64,000 nt of DNA from an uncultured Lachnospiraceae bacterium (GTDB taxonomy: Bacteria; Bacillota; Clostridia; Lachnospirales; Lachnospiraceae): positions 62,001-126,000 of the forward strand of contig CAMWFQ010000004.1 in NCBI GenBank assembly GCA_947173495.1. Reading direction: 5' to 3'. The notes under the pieces were generated by a model. It ran no database searches, was not told the origin of the DNA, and saw nothing but the letters and a program-made list of their open reading frames with translations. Within the stretch, counting starts at the first letter, position 1. The number at the start of each line of letters is the position of its first letter. The translations under genes and the position numbers were made by a program. Positions 26,798-34,794 of the stretch are shown in pieces.

Positions 26798-27679
26798 GTG
26801 GAGCTCAGAGTTTTACAATACTTCTTAGTTGCTGCAAGGGAAGAAAATATTACCAAAGCGGCTGCACTTTTACATATCACGCAGCCAACGCTGTCCCGTC
26901 AGCTCATGCAGATGGAGGAGGAGCTTGGCGTTAAATTATTCCGAAGAGGAAAGCATAATGTCATGCTGACAGAAGATGGCATGCTGCTTCGGCGACGCGC
27001 TCAGGAAATCGTTGACCTTGCAGAAAAAGCAGCGAAAGAATTGAAGCATGGAGGGGAAACAGTTTCAGGGGAAATATCTATCGGCTGCGGAGAAACGCAG
27101 AATATGAGTCCGCTTTCCCAAATGATAGCTTCCTTCAGACAGAAATATCCTGACGTAAGCTTTCACATCTACACGGCCATTGCAGATGATGTAAAAGAGC
27201 GGCTGGAAAACGGTACTTTAGATATGGGACTTTTGTTAGAACCGGTGGAAATCAGCAGATATCAGTATGTGCGGATGCCGTTAAGAGAAAAATGGCAGGT
27301 GTTAATGCGCAGAGATATGCAGCTGGCAGAAAAGCAAAAGATTACGCCGGACGACCTGGCAGGTGTTCCATTGATTATGGCAAGGCGACAGGCTGTTCGG
27401 AATGAACTGGAAAACTGGTTCGGTTATGACAAAGAAAAACTCAATATTGTATCGACCTGCAATCTTTCCCACTATAACCAGTCTGTTATGGTGGAGAGCG
27501 GTATTGGTGTGGCACTGGTAATGGAATTTTCCTGTAACCAGGATACTTTATGTCTGCGGCCGTTAGATCCGGAGTTGGAAAGCGGCTGTGTTCTGGTCTG
27601 GAAAAAGAATCTGATTCTTTTGCCGGCAATGATACGGTTTATCCAGCACGTGAAAGAATACCTGGGCAGGACAGGATGA
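26798..27679 (+). CDS. LysR-family transcriptional regulator
   Basis: 293 residues from GTG at 26798, AAGGAG ten bases upstream. N-terminal winged HTH (about 1-60; LQYFLVAAREENITKAAALL, then HITQPTLSRQLMQMEEELGV), followed by the periplasmic-binding-like effector domain (GEISIGCGETQNMSPLSQMI onwards). Full length for the family. LysR regulators usually control adjacent genes; candidates are the redox genes between 28.9 and 35.6 kb, or genes lost in this decayed region. The effector is unknown. The end of the gene is overlapped on the other strand by a lipoprotein remnant. Confidence 0.88.
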   Translation: MELRVLQYFLVAAREENITKAAALLHITQPTLSRQLMQMEEELGVKLFRRGKHNVMLTEDGMLLRRRAQEIVDLAEKAAKELKHGGETVSGEISIGCGETQNMSPLSQMIASFRQKYPDVSFHIYTAIADDVKERLENGTLDMGLLLEPVEISRYQYVRMPLREKWQVLMRRDMQLAEKQKITPDDLAGVPLIMARRQAVRNELENWFGYDKEKLNIVSTCNLSHYNQSVMVESGIGVALVMEFSCNQDTLCLRPLDPELESGCVLVWKKNLILLPAMIRFIQHVKEYLGRTG

Positions 27680-27823
27680 AAAGATTTGCCCACTATCCTG
27701 TGCCTGTGACTCACCGGAAGATTCCGGCTGCCTGTCACCCCCATTCACGCTGCTACAGGCAGTCAGGCCTGGCACCACCATCAAAGCCAGTAACAACAAC
27801 GGTACTTTTTTAATCATTCTCAT
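27680..27823 (-). pseudogene. lipoprotein N-terminus, truncated
   Basis: Minus-strand frame with a strong ribosome binding site (GGGAGGA, seven bases before ATG at 27823). It reads MRMIKKVPLLLLALMVVPGL then TACSSVNGGDRQPESSGESQ: a signal peptide with lipobox GLTAC (cysteine 23) and a Ser/Gln-rich linker, the same layout as the intact flavodoxin lipoproteins at 28904 and 29663. After about 48 residues the frame runs into the antisense of the LysR gene. The functional domain has been lost by deletion. Confidence 0.7.
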
Positions 27824-28323
27824 AATCAGTCCTCCCGCTTCTGTTTATTTCCGTTCCCAAAATCCTGCCTCCGCGGCAGTCGCCGGATGTCCGTGCTGTT
27901 TATCTAATCCATTCTCCGGCATTCTATTTTCCCCATTTCCTCTGCTTCGCCCATACGCTCTGGGCATCATAGTATGCCCGGAGGGTGCTTTGGTCTTTAT
28001 TGTAATCTGCCAGGATTCAAATAGCAAATATAAATAATACATAATATGAAATAGTTTTGTTGTATTCCTGATCTTTGTTTTCGCCCGCTTTCTCCCATAT
28101 TGGAGGCTGGCCTGACTATTGTATGGAAAAAATATCAGGTATTCTCCGCGTCTGCTGAAAAGCTGTTAGAGCAATTTCAAAAATTCTTGTAATCTGTTTT
28201 TCCCATGTCTTTTTGAAGTTCACAAGCAATCCTTTGTACAAGAAGGCTCATTTTCGCAGATTTTTCGCACCCGGAAAACCTGCGAAAACGCTTGTTGGTG
28301 ATATGTCTCCAAACCTCTGAGAT
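27824..28323. other. gene-free stretch with C-terminal gene scraps
   Basis: On the minus strand two short terminal fragments precede the lipoprotein remnant. One reads LADYNKDQSTLRAYYDAQSV then WAKQRKWGK and stops (about 28020-27930). The other reads MPENGLDKQHGHPATAAEAG then FWERK and stops (about 27926-27850). Both look like ends of real proteins but I cannot name them. From 28050 to 28323 no gene, promoter or strong hairpin is seen. Confidence 0.45.
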
Positions 28324-28383
28324 CGTTACCGGCGGTAACGGCCGCGCGGCGAGTAGGGGAAGATAAATCTTCCCTGCTCGATT
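28324..28383. repeat. double-hairpin repeat, 3' part (copy 5)
   Basis: A small hairpin GTTACC GGC GGTAAC occupies the inner-stem position. The GGCCGCGCGGC spacer and an intact second hairpin GAGTAGGGGAAGATAAATCT...CCCTGCTC ending CTCGATT follow. The outer stem is absent. It has no terminator on its left, consistent with loss of the left side by deletion. Confidence 0.75.
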
Positions 28384-28518
28384 AAACAAGATATGCAAAA
28401 AAGGCATTTTTCAAAATACTGTATAAGTATTAGACATTTAAGGAAAGCAGACATACAATAAATTTAATCTCCGGATGAGGGAATGGCTGCACGCTGAGAA
28501 AGGAGTATATTTACAAAA

Positions 28519-28872
28519 ATGACAATGAAGGAAGCGAGCGAACGGTATAAGATTCCTGTTAAAATACTGAAAGAATATGAAAAATGGGAGCTGTGCGGCG
28601 CGGTAAAGAAAGTTATGGGGGCATGGCAGTATGATGATCAGGACATAGAGAGGCTCAGTATGATCATGACGCTGCATGACATGGGGTTTAACAACAGCGA
28701 GGTGGAATCCTATATGCGCCTTACCCTGGAAGGGGATCATACAGAGCCTGAACGGATAGCGATGCTGAACAGGAGAAGGGGCAAGACCCTGGATGAGATT
28801 CACTTTAAAGAAAAACAGATAGCGCATATGGATTATCTGCGGCATGAAATGCAGAAAAGTAAGAAAAAGTAA
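28519..28872 (+). CDS. MerR-like helix-turn-helix protein
   Basis: 117 residues. The N-terminal half resembles a MerR DNA-binding domain: MKEASERYKIPVKILKEYEK, WQYDDQDIERLSMIMTLHDM, GFNNSEVESYMRL. The C-terminal part is a short coiled-coil-like helix (RRRGKTLDEIHFKEKQIAHM) without effector-binding cysteines. Thus a small MerR-type regulator lacking a sensor domain. AAAGGAG precedes the ATG by about nine bases. Its stop is followed directly by the RBS element and the flavodoxin lipoprotein gene 31 bases later, so it may regulate that gene. Confidence 0.75.
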   Translation: MTMKEASERYKIPVKILKEYEKWELCGAVKKVMGAWQYDDQDIERLSMIMTLHDMGFNNSEVESYMRLTLEGDHTEPERIAMLNRRRGKTLDEIHFKEKQIAHMDYLRHEMQKSKKK

Positions 28873-28898
28873 GCGCAGAAAGCAGCGCGGAAATGAGG
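28873..28898 (+). repeat. GCGC ribosome-binding-site element, copy b
   Basis: GCGCAGAAAGCAGCGCGGAA followed by ATGAGG. It begins on the base after the MerR-like stop codon and ends five bases before the ATG of the next gene, supplying its GAGG Shine-Dalgarno. Only two differences from copy c at 35642. Confidence 0.7.
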
Positions 28899-28903
28899 AA
28901 AAA

Positions 28904-29641
28904 ATGAAAAAAATGTTATCAGTAATTTTGGTTGGTATATTGGTGTTTTCAATGGTAGGATGCGGCAGGAATGAGGAGGACAGCGGCAGAGACGGCGCCG
29001 CAGAGAATGAAAATATGGCAAGTCAGGAAATGGCGCCGGAGAACGAGGCAGACGACTCAGATCAGCAGGAATCGGAGAGCGGTATGACAGAACAGGATTC
29101 GACAGATCCGGGAAGCAGTGCGGCAGATGAATCAGAGACAGAACCCGCCGAAGCAGATGGAAGCAATGCGCTGGTGGTGTATTTCTCGTGGTCGGGGAAT
29201 ACGGAAAATGTTGCAAATGCCATTGTGGAGCAGACGGGAGCAGATGTATTTGAAATTGTTCCGGAGGAAGCCTATACTTCCGATTATAATACACTTTTGG
29301 ATATTGCCACGGAGGAAAAGGAAAGCGGCGCCCGTCCTGCGATTGCAGGAAGCATAGAGGATATTGCGCGGTATGACATTATTTATGTAGGTTATCCCAA
29401 CTGGTGGAGTGATATGCCGATGATCCTGTATACTTTTTTTGACAGCTATGACCTTTCCGGTAAGACCATTGTACCGTTCTGTACCAGTGGAGGGAGCGGT
29501 CTGTCAAATACAGTGAACAGCATCAAAGAACTGGAACCGGAGGCAGATGTCCTTGAGGGGCTTCATATCGGCAGCTCGTCCTCATCCGATCCGGAGAATG
29601 CGGTAAGCGACTGGCTTGGCAGTCTGGGACTTGCGGATTAA
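28904..29641 (+). CDS. flavodoxin-domain lipoprotein
   Basis: 245 residues from ATG at 28904. Signal peptide with lipobox: MKKMLSVILVGILVFSMVGC (cysteine 20 lipidated). An acidic, Gln/Ser-rich linker runs to about residue 87, then a flavodoxin fold: ALVVYFSWSGNTENVANAIV (FMN phosphate loop SWSGNTENV), YPNWWSDMPMILYTFF, IVPFCTSGGSGLSNT. Predicted to sit on the outer face of the membrane and carry FMN-based electrons. The partner is unknown. The next gene carries a closely similar flavodoxin domain, so the two may form an extracytoplasmic electron-transfer pair or be paralogues. Confidence 0.88.
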   Translation: MKKMLSVILVGILVFSMVGCGRNEEDSGRDGAAENENMASQEMAPENEADDSDQQESESGMTEQDSTDPGSSAADESETEPAEADGSNALVVYFSWSGNTENVANAIVEQTGADVFEIVPEEAYTSDYNTLLDIATEEKESGARPAIAGSIEDIARYDIIYVGYPNWWSDMPMILYTFFDSYDLSGKTIVPFCTSGGSGLSNTVNSIKELEPEADVLEGLHIGSSSSSDPENAVSDWLGSLGLAD

Positions 29642-29662
29642 GAAAGGAGTGTTGCCGGCCAT

Positions 29663-31192
29663 ATGAAAAAGATTGTATTCTTATTAGCGCTCTTGCCTGG
29701 TCTTGTGCTGGCAGGATGCGGTCAGGAGCAGATACAAAACAGCAGTGGAGTAGAAGAAAACGGCAGAGTGCAGGCGAATGACAGCACAGAAAGTCATGGG
29801 GAAAATACGATGGGAAACGAATCAGAGAAAATGACATCAGAAGAAACAGAGACGGTGTCTGCAGAAGTTCCTGAGAATTTTGTCCTCATAAAAGGCGGAA
29901 CCTTTCAGATGGGAAGCCCGGAAAGTGAGGCATGGCGCAGCGGGGATGAGTTGCAGCACAGCGTGACGGTCAGCGATTTCTATATGAGCCGTTATGAACT
30001 GACACAGGCGGAATATGAAGCTGTCATGGGAGAAAATCCAAGCAGCTTCTCCGGTGGGGATCTGCCGGTGGAAAATGTGACATGGCTGGAGGCTGTGGCT
30101 TACTGTAATACGAGGAGCGAACAGGAAGGACTGACACCTGTTTATGATATGGAAGGCAAAAGTGTAAGCTGGAACCGTAGTGCGGACGGTTACCGCCTGC
30201 CTACGGAAGCGGAATGGGAGTATGCCTGCAGGGCAGGAACGGGGACGCCTTTTTATATGGAAGATTCCCCAAGCGCGGAGGAGGCAAACTATTACGGTCA
30301 CTATCCCTATATGATAGAAGAAAACTATTTTTCCCAGGGAAATCTTGCCGTACAGCCCGGTGAATACCGGCAGACAACCGTTCCCGTAGGAAGCTTTGAG
30401 GCCAATCCATTTGGACTTTATGACATGCATGGAAATGTGGGGGAGTGGACATGGGACATTTATGGGGATTATCCGGCGGACGCTCAGAGCGACCCCACAG
30501 GTGCGCAGAGCGGTACGCGCCGCGTATACCGGGGCGGCGGCTGGAATGATTTTGCCAAAAACATGCGCTGTGCTTACCGGGCCACGATGGATCAGGATAA
30601 AGGCAGTTTTAATGTAGGCATCCGGCTTGTGAGAAATGCCGCGGCAGGAAACGGAAACGTGGAAGGTGCGGCTCTGGAGAGCGGAGCAGATACAGGAAGC
30701 GCAGAGGGGAGCAGTGTATTGATCGCATACTTTTCATGGGGCGGCAACACCCGCGGTATCGCAGAAGAGATTGCGGACCAGACAGGAGCAGACCTGTTTG
30801 AGATTACACCGGTCAATCCCTATTCTGACGATTACAATACCGTGCTTGACGAGGCGCAGCGCGACCAGAACGAACAGGCAAGACCGGAGCTGGCCGCCCA
30901 TGTGGAAAATATGGAGGATTACGACATCATTATCCTGGGCTATCCTAACTGGTGGGCATCCATTCCCATGCCGGTCGCATCCTTCCTTGAGGAATATGAT
31001 TTCACAGGGAAAACCATCCTGCCGTTCTGCAGTCATGGCGGGGGACGTTTTGGGCAAAGCCTGACTGCGATTGCAAAACTGGCGCCGGATGCAGATATGG
31101 GAGAGGCACTGTCCGTTCATTATTCCGGCGGATCATCCCTTGGGGACGATGTAAGGGCTTGGCTTGAGGAAAATGGAATTACAGCAAATTAA
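29663..31192 (+). CDS. lipoprotein fusing an FGE/SUMF1-type domain to a flavodoxin
   Basis: 509 residues. Lipobox signal MKKIVFLLALLPGLVLAGC (cysteine 19), low-complexity linker, then an FGE-sulfatase/SUMF1 domain (about 70-322): FVLIKGGTFQMGSPESEAWR, MSRYELTQAEYEAVMGENPS, RLPTEAEWEYACRAGTGTPF, GLYDMHGNVGEWTWDIYGDY, GGGWNDFAKNMRCAYRA, NVGIRLVR. The two copper-binding cysteines of true formylglycine-generating enzymes (C-x4-C after GGSW) are not present; the region reads WNDFAKNMRC. A flavodoxin domain follows (about 350-505; SSVLIAYFSWGGNTRGIAEE, YPNWWASIPMPVASF, FCSHGGGRFGQS). Same operon as the preceding flavodoxin lipoprotein. The fusion suggests an extracytoplasmic redox or binding role, not sulfatase maturation; exact function unknown. 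Confidence 0.85.
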   Translation: MKKIVFLLALLPGLVLAGCGQEQIQNSSGVEENGRVQANDSTESHGENTMGNESEKMTSEETETVSAEVPENFVLIKGGTFQMGSPESEAWRSGDELQHSVTVSDFYMSRYELTQAEYEAVMGENPSSFSGGDLPVENVTWLEAVAYCNTRSEQEGLTPVYDMEGKSVSWNRSADGYRLPTEAEWEYACRAGTGTPFYMEDSPSAEEANYYGHYPYMIEENYFSQGNLAVQPGEYRQTTVPVGSFEANPFGLYDMHGNVGEWTWDIYGDYPADAQSDPTGAQSGTRRVYRGGGWNDFAKNMRCAYRATMDQDKGSFNVGIRLVRNAAAGNGNVEGAALESGADTGSAEGSSVLIAYFSWGGNTRGIAEEIADQTGADLFEITPVNPYSDDYNTVLDEAQRDQNEQARPELAAHVENMEDYDIIILGYPNWWASIPMPVASFLEEYDFTGKTILPFCSHGGGRFGQSLTAIAKLAPDADMGEALSVHYSGGSSLGDDVRAWLEENGITAN

Positions 31193-31208
31193 AAAGGAGA
31201 GGATTATT

Positions 31209-31472
31209 ATGAAGATTAACAACAGGGAAGAATTTGACAGACAGAATGTATTTGGACTGGGGCAGGAGAACAGGCATTTGCACGGTATTTTGTCGGCAAT
31301 TCCTATTTGAATCCTCTTACGAATCCGAAGGAAACGGCAGTGTTTCTGGCAAATGTCACTTTTGAGCCGGGGGATGCCGGAACAACTGGCACATCATCAT
31401 TGTGACGGCTACGTTTTCTTTGGAATAGAGCGAAAAGCAGCATTATCCGCACGGATATGGAGGGACGATAAG
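31209..31472 (+). pseudogene. cupin/carboxymuconolactone decarboxylase gene remnant
   Basis: With AAGGAG upstream, the ATG at 31209 starts MKINNREEFDRQNVFGLGQE, the beginning of cupin-carrying carboxymuconolactone decarboxylases. A frameshift near 31276 sends it to a stop, but another frame continues ARYFVGNSYLNPLTNPKETA then VFLANVTFEPG. A second shift near 31372 gives GCRNNWHI, the cupin metal region. All similarity then ends and the MATE gene begins. At least two frameshifts plus loss of the rest make this a pseudogene. It shows that the original neighbours of the 33-35 kb redox genes included a larger enzyme of this family. Confidence 0.8.
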
Positions 31473-32798
31473 TTGTTTAATAATAAAGGTTTGAAAAATC
31501 TGATCCTTCCGCTGTTTCTGGAACAGCTCCTTACAATCCTGGTCGGACTGGCGGATACTTTTGTGATCAGCTTTGTGGGTGAAGCCGCAGTATCCGGCGT
31601 ATCCCTTGTCAATTCCTTCAATACAATATTCATTTTTCTGTTCACGGCCCTTGCTTCCGGCGGCGCAGTGATTACAAGTCAATACATTGGCGGCAAAAAG
31701 AGGGAAGAGGCGGGGGAGGCGGCGAGCCAGTTACTGATGATCTCCACGGTATTTTCAGCAGGGTTAGTCATCCTGCTTCTGCTGTTTGGACGACCGGTTC
31801 TGGGGCTGGTATTCGGACGGGTGGAAGAGGACGTTATGGAGGCATGTGTGACATACCTTCGCATTTCCGCCTGTTCCTACCCGGCGCTTGCAGTCTATAA
31901 CGCAGGAGCGGCGCTCTGCCGCAGTATCGGAAAGACCAGCGTTACCATGTATATTGCGGTCGTTTCCAACGTGATCAATGTGGTCGGCAATCTGATCGGC
32001 GTATTTGTCCTCCATGCGGGAGTACCCGGAGTTGCGTATCCTTCCCTGATTGCAAGGATGTTTTCCGCAGCGGCCGTGACGGTTCTCTGTTTTCGTAAGG
32101 GGAATGGCGTATATTACGAGCAGCAGTGGATATGCAGATGGAACGCCGGGCTTTTGAAACGTATTTTAAGGATTGCGGTTCCAAACGGTGTGGAGCAGGG
32201 GATCTTCCAGTTTGTCAAGGTGGCGCTCAGCAGTATTGTCGCTTTGTTTGGAACCTGTCAGATTGCGGCCAACGGGATTGCCCAGAGTATCTGGTCCCTT
32301 GCCGCTTTGGTCTGCGTGACCATGGGACCGGTGTTTATCACCGTGATCGGCCAGTGCATGGGTGCGGGAGATGCCGGGCAGGCGGAATATTATTTTCACA
32401 AACTCTTAAAAGTGACGCTCCTGTTCTCCATAGTATGGAATACGGTAATTTTTGCAGTGACGCCCGTCATGATGCCGTTTTTTGATGTGGCGCCTCAGAC
32501 AAGGAGTCTGACGGTATGGCTGGTTCTGATCCACAATGTCTTTAATTGTATTGCATTTCCATTTGCAGATCCGTTGGGAAAGGGCCTGCGTGCGGCAGGC
32601 GATGTGAAGTTTACGGTGGTCTGTTCGCTGGTAACGACTATCGGCGTGAGGCTTCTGGCATCGGTCCTGTTTGCCATTCTATTTGATATGGGTGTGATCG
32701 GGATTGCACTTGCCATGAGTCTGGACTGGTGTGTCCGGGCGGTGGTATTTTACATCCGCTTCAAGGGCGGAAAATGGAAGAATTATCAGTTGATTTGA
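31473..32798 (+). CDS. MATE-family efflux transporter
   Basis: 441 residues from TTG at 31473, chosen because GGAGGG lies about eight bases upstream and the protein then starts FNNKGLKNLILPLFLEQLLT, as usual in the family. An in-frame upstream extension would read through the pseudogene. Twelve membrane segments in two halves; family features include FVISFVGEAAVSGVSLVNSF, ALASGGAVITSQYIGGKKRE and NVINVVGNLIGVFV. Predicted to export cationic drugs or metabolites with sodium or proton influx. Its position between two oxidoreductase remnants suggests a former detoxification operon. Confidence 0.88.
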   Translation: MFNNKGLKNLILPLFLEQLLTILVGLADTFVISFVGEAAVSGVSLVNSFNTIFIFLFTALASGGAVITSQYIGGKKREEAGEAASQLLMISTVFSAGLVILLLLFGRPVLGLVFGRVEEDVMEACVTYLRISACSYPALAVYNAGAALCRSIGKTSVTMYIAVVSNVINVVGNLIGVFVLHAGVPGVAYPSLIARMFSAAAVTVLCFRKGNGVYYEQQWICRWNAGLLKRILRIAVPNGVEQGIFQFVKVALSSIVALFGTCQIAANGIAQSIWSLAALVCVTMGPVFITVIGQCMGAGDAGQAEYYFHKLLKVTLLFSIVWNTVIFAVTPVMMPFFDVAPQTRSLTVWLVLIHNVFNCIAFPFADPLGKGLRAAGDVKFTVVCSLVTTIGVRLLASVLFAILFDMGVIGIALAMSLDWCVRAVVFYIRFKGGKWKNYQLI

Positions 32799-32807
32799 AA
32801 AAAGATA

Positions 32808-32941
32808 GTTTATGAGACTTTGTGCAGGTATCTTGATTTTCAGGATCAGGGGCAGATTCTGGGCACAGGATGCGGTACGGTTTCCATGACAAAGAGTACG
32901 GAGTTTCCAAAGCGGGCGTATGAACTTGGAAAAGGTGTGTG
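32808..32941 (+). pseudogene. C-terminal remnant of a flavodoxin-family oxidoreductase
   Basis: One frame reads VYETLCRYLDFQDQGQILGT then GCGTVSMTKSTEFPKRAYEL and GKGV before a stop. This looks like the C-terminus of multimeric-flavodoxin or NADPH-dependent FMN reductase proteins. There is no start, no FMN-binding loop and no ribosome binding site. The sequence before 32808 belongs to the MATE gene end, so the 5' part was deleted. Confidence 0.6.
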
Positions 32942-33017
32942 AGGAAAAAAGCTGCCAACTGTATTGGTATGATGCAGGAAATGTTTTTAGAGCAAGTGCA
33001 GGAGGATGATTGAAAAT

Positions 33018-34043
33018 ATGCAGTACACAAAATTAGGCAGTTCGCAACTTTGTGTTTCCCGGATCTGTATGGGATGTATGGGATTTGGCGATGCAAAAAA
33101 TGGTCAGCATTCATGGACGGTGGATGAGGAACATTCTCGTGAAATCATAAAGCGGGGGCTGTCACTTGGTATCAATTTTTTTGATACGGCAATCGGTTAC
33201 CAGAGCGGCACCAGCGAGCGGTATCTCGGAAGGACGCTGCGGGACTATGCCAAACGGGAGGAAGTCGTAGTGGCGACAAAATTCCTGCCGCGGACACAGG
33301 AGGACATCGAAAAGGGAATCACAGGACAGCAGCATATTGAGCGGATGATTAACAAAAGCCTTGCAAATCTGGGCATGGATCATGTGGATCTTTACATTTA
33401 TCATATGTGGGATTATCAGACGCCGCTCTATGACATTATGGAAGGGCTGAATAACGTGGTAAGGGCAGGAAAGGCCCGCTATATCGGTATATCGAACTGC
33501 TTTGCGTGGCAGCTTGCGAAGGCAAATGCGCTTGCCGAAAAGGAGGGCTTTGCAAAATTCGTATCGGTTCAGGGGCACTATAACCTGATCTTCCGGGAAG
33601 AAGAGCGGGAGATGGCAGCGCTGTGCGCACAGGATAATATCGCCATGACACCGTACAGCGCGCTGGCAGGGGGAAGACTGTCAAAGCTACCCGGTGAAAC
33701 CTCTAAGCGTCTGGAGGAGGACAGCTATGCGAAATTCAAATATGACGCTACGGCAGAGCAGGACGGCGTGATCATTTCGAGGGTGGCGGAGCTTGCCCGA
33801 CAAAAAGGGGTAAGTATGACGGAGATTTCCCTGGCATGGCTGCTCACAAAGGTTACCTCTCCGGTGGTGGGCGCAACGAAGCTGCACCATGTGGAGGGAG
33901 CGGCAAAGGCGGTTGATCTGACGTTAAATGATGCGGAGCTGGCATATCTGGAGGAACCCTATGTTCCCCACGCCCTGGTGGGAGTCATGGCGCAGAATAC
34001 CTTGGATGCGGCAAAGGAAAAGCATGTGTGGTCTACAGTATGA
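33018..34043 (+). CDS. aldo/keto reductase
   Basis: 341 residues from ATG at 33018 (MQYTKLGSSQLCVSRICMGC). An in-frame ATG at 33006 directly abuts the Shine-Dalgarno AGGAGG and is less likely. The TIM-barrel catalytic tetrad is visible: Asp in NFFDTAIGYQSG, Tyr of GYQSG, Lys in EVVVATKFLP and His in LYIYHMWDY. NADPH-binding C-terminal motif region SPVVGATKLHHVEGAAKAVD. Soluble NADPH-dependent carbonyl reductase; substrate unknown. The downstream decarboxylase-family gene begins 27 bases after the stop, so they are one operon. Confidence 0.92.
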   Translation: MQYTKLGSSQLCVSRICMGCMGFGDAKNGQHSWTVDEEHSREIIKRGLSLGINFFDTAIGYQSGTSERYLGRTLRDYAKREEVVVATKFLPRTQEDIEKGITGQQHIERMINKSLANLGMDHVDLYIYHMWDYQTPLYDIMEGLNNVVRAGKARYIGISNCFAWQLAKANALAEKEGFAKFVSVQGHYNLIFREEEREMAALCAQDNIAMTPYSALAGGRLSKLPGETSKRLEEDSYAKFKYDATAEQDGVIISRVAELARQKGVSMTEISLAWLLTKVTSPVVGATKLHHVEGAAKAVDLTLNDAELAYLEEPYVPHALVGVMAQNTLDAAKEKHVWSTV

Positions 34044-34069
34044 TTAATGAAAAAATGGAGGAAACCAGG

Positions 34070-34759
34070 ATGAGGAACTATCACGAAACAGATCCGGAAT
34101 TTATGAAGATCGCGGAGCATTTTACATTGGAAGAAGTGGTGAAGGAATCCGGTCAGGAGCTGCCGGAAGAAACACGGTATCTGGCGATTCTCGCTACGCT
34201 GTTAGGCTGTCAGGGACTTGAGGTTTATAAAGATACGCTTCCGAAAGCACTGGAAGAGGGACTTGCCCCCGTTATGGTGAAAGAGATGATCTACCAGGCG
34301 GTGGATTATCTTGGGCTTGGCAGGGTCATGCCGTTTTTATCTGCTGCCAACGATATTTTAACGGCCCGGGGAGTCAGACTGCCGCTGCCCGCACAGGGGA
34401 CGACGACCAAGGAAACCAGGCTGGAAAAGGGAGCAGAGGCGCAGGCAGAGATTTTCGGAGAGCATATGAAGGAAGCGTGGAAAGCAGGGCACATTAACCG
34501 GTGGCTGGCGGCAAACTGCTTTGGCGACTATTACACAAGGAACGGTCTGGACTTACAACAGCGTGAGCTGATCACATTCTGCTTTCTGGCGGCACAGGGC
34601 GGCTGTGAACCGCAGCTTGCCGCCCATGCGAAAGGAAATATTAACCTTGGAAATGACAAAGATTTTCTGATCAGGGTGGTGTCGCAGTGCCTGCCTTATA
34701 TCGGTTATCCCCGCAGCCTGAATGCAATAAACTGTATCAATAAGGCTGCGGAATCATAA
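34070..34759 (+). CDS. carboxymuconolactone decarboxylase-family protein (two CMD domains)
   Basis: 229 residues from the ATG at 34070, with GGAGG eight bases upstream; an in-frame start at 34028 overlaps the aldo/keto reductase. The first CMD repeat (about 30-95) is TRYLAILATLLGCQGLEVYK and the second (about 155-220) is QQRELITFCFLAAQGGCEPQ followed by LAAHAKGNINLG. CMD/AhpD-like proteins are alpha-helical hexamers, and many have peroxidase or thiol-disulfide activity, but the CxxC pair of AhpD is not evident here (only LLGC and GGC). Role probably in redox or aromatic metabolism beside the aldo/keto reductase; not provable. Confidence 0.85.
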   Translation: MRNYHETDPEFMKIAEHFTLEEVVKESGQELPEETRYLAILATLLGCQGLEVYKDTLPKALEEGLAPVMVKEMIYQAVDYLGLGRVMPFLSAANDILTARGVRLPLPAQGTTTKETRLEKGAEAQAEIFGEHMKEAWKAGHINRWLAANCFGDYYTRNGLDLQQRELITFCFLAAQGGCEPQLAAHAKGNINLGNDKDFLIRVVSQCLPYIGYPRSLNAINCINKAAES

Positions 34760-34794
34760 AGATTCGGAATATGGAGGCAGATTGAAGGAAAGGC

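Noticed and set aside
28177-28407. 76-codon minus-strand frame
   Set aside because: It runs through repeat copy 5 and shows no domain; likely chance.
31353-31472. N-terminal extension of the MATE transporter
   Set aside because: This part is the decayed cupin/CMD gene in a different frame; the MATE start with a good Shine-Dalgarno is TTG 31473.
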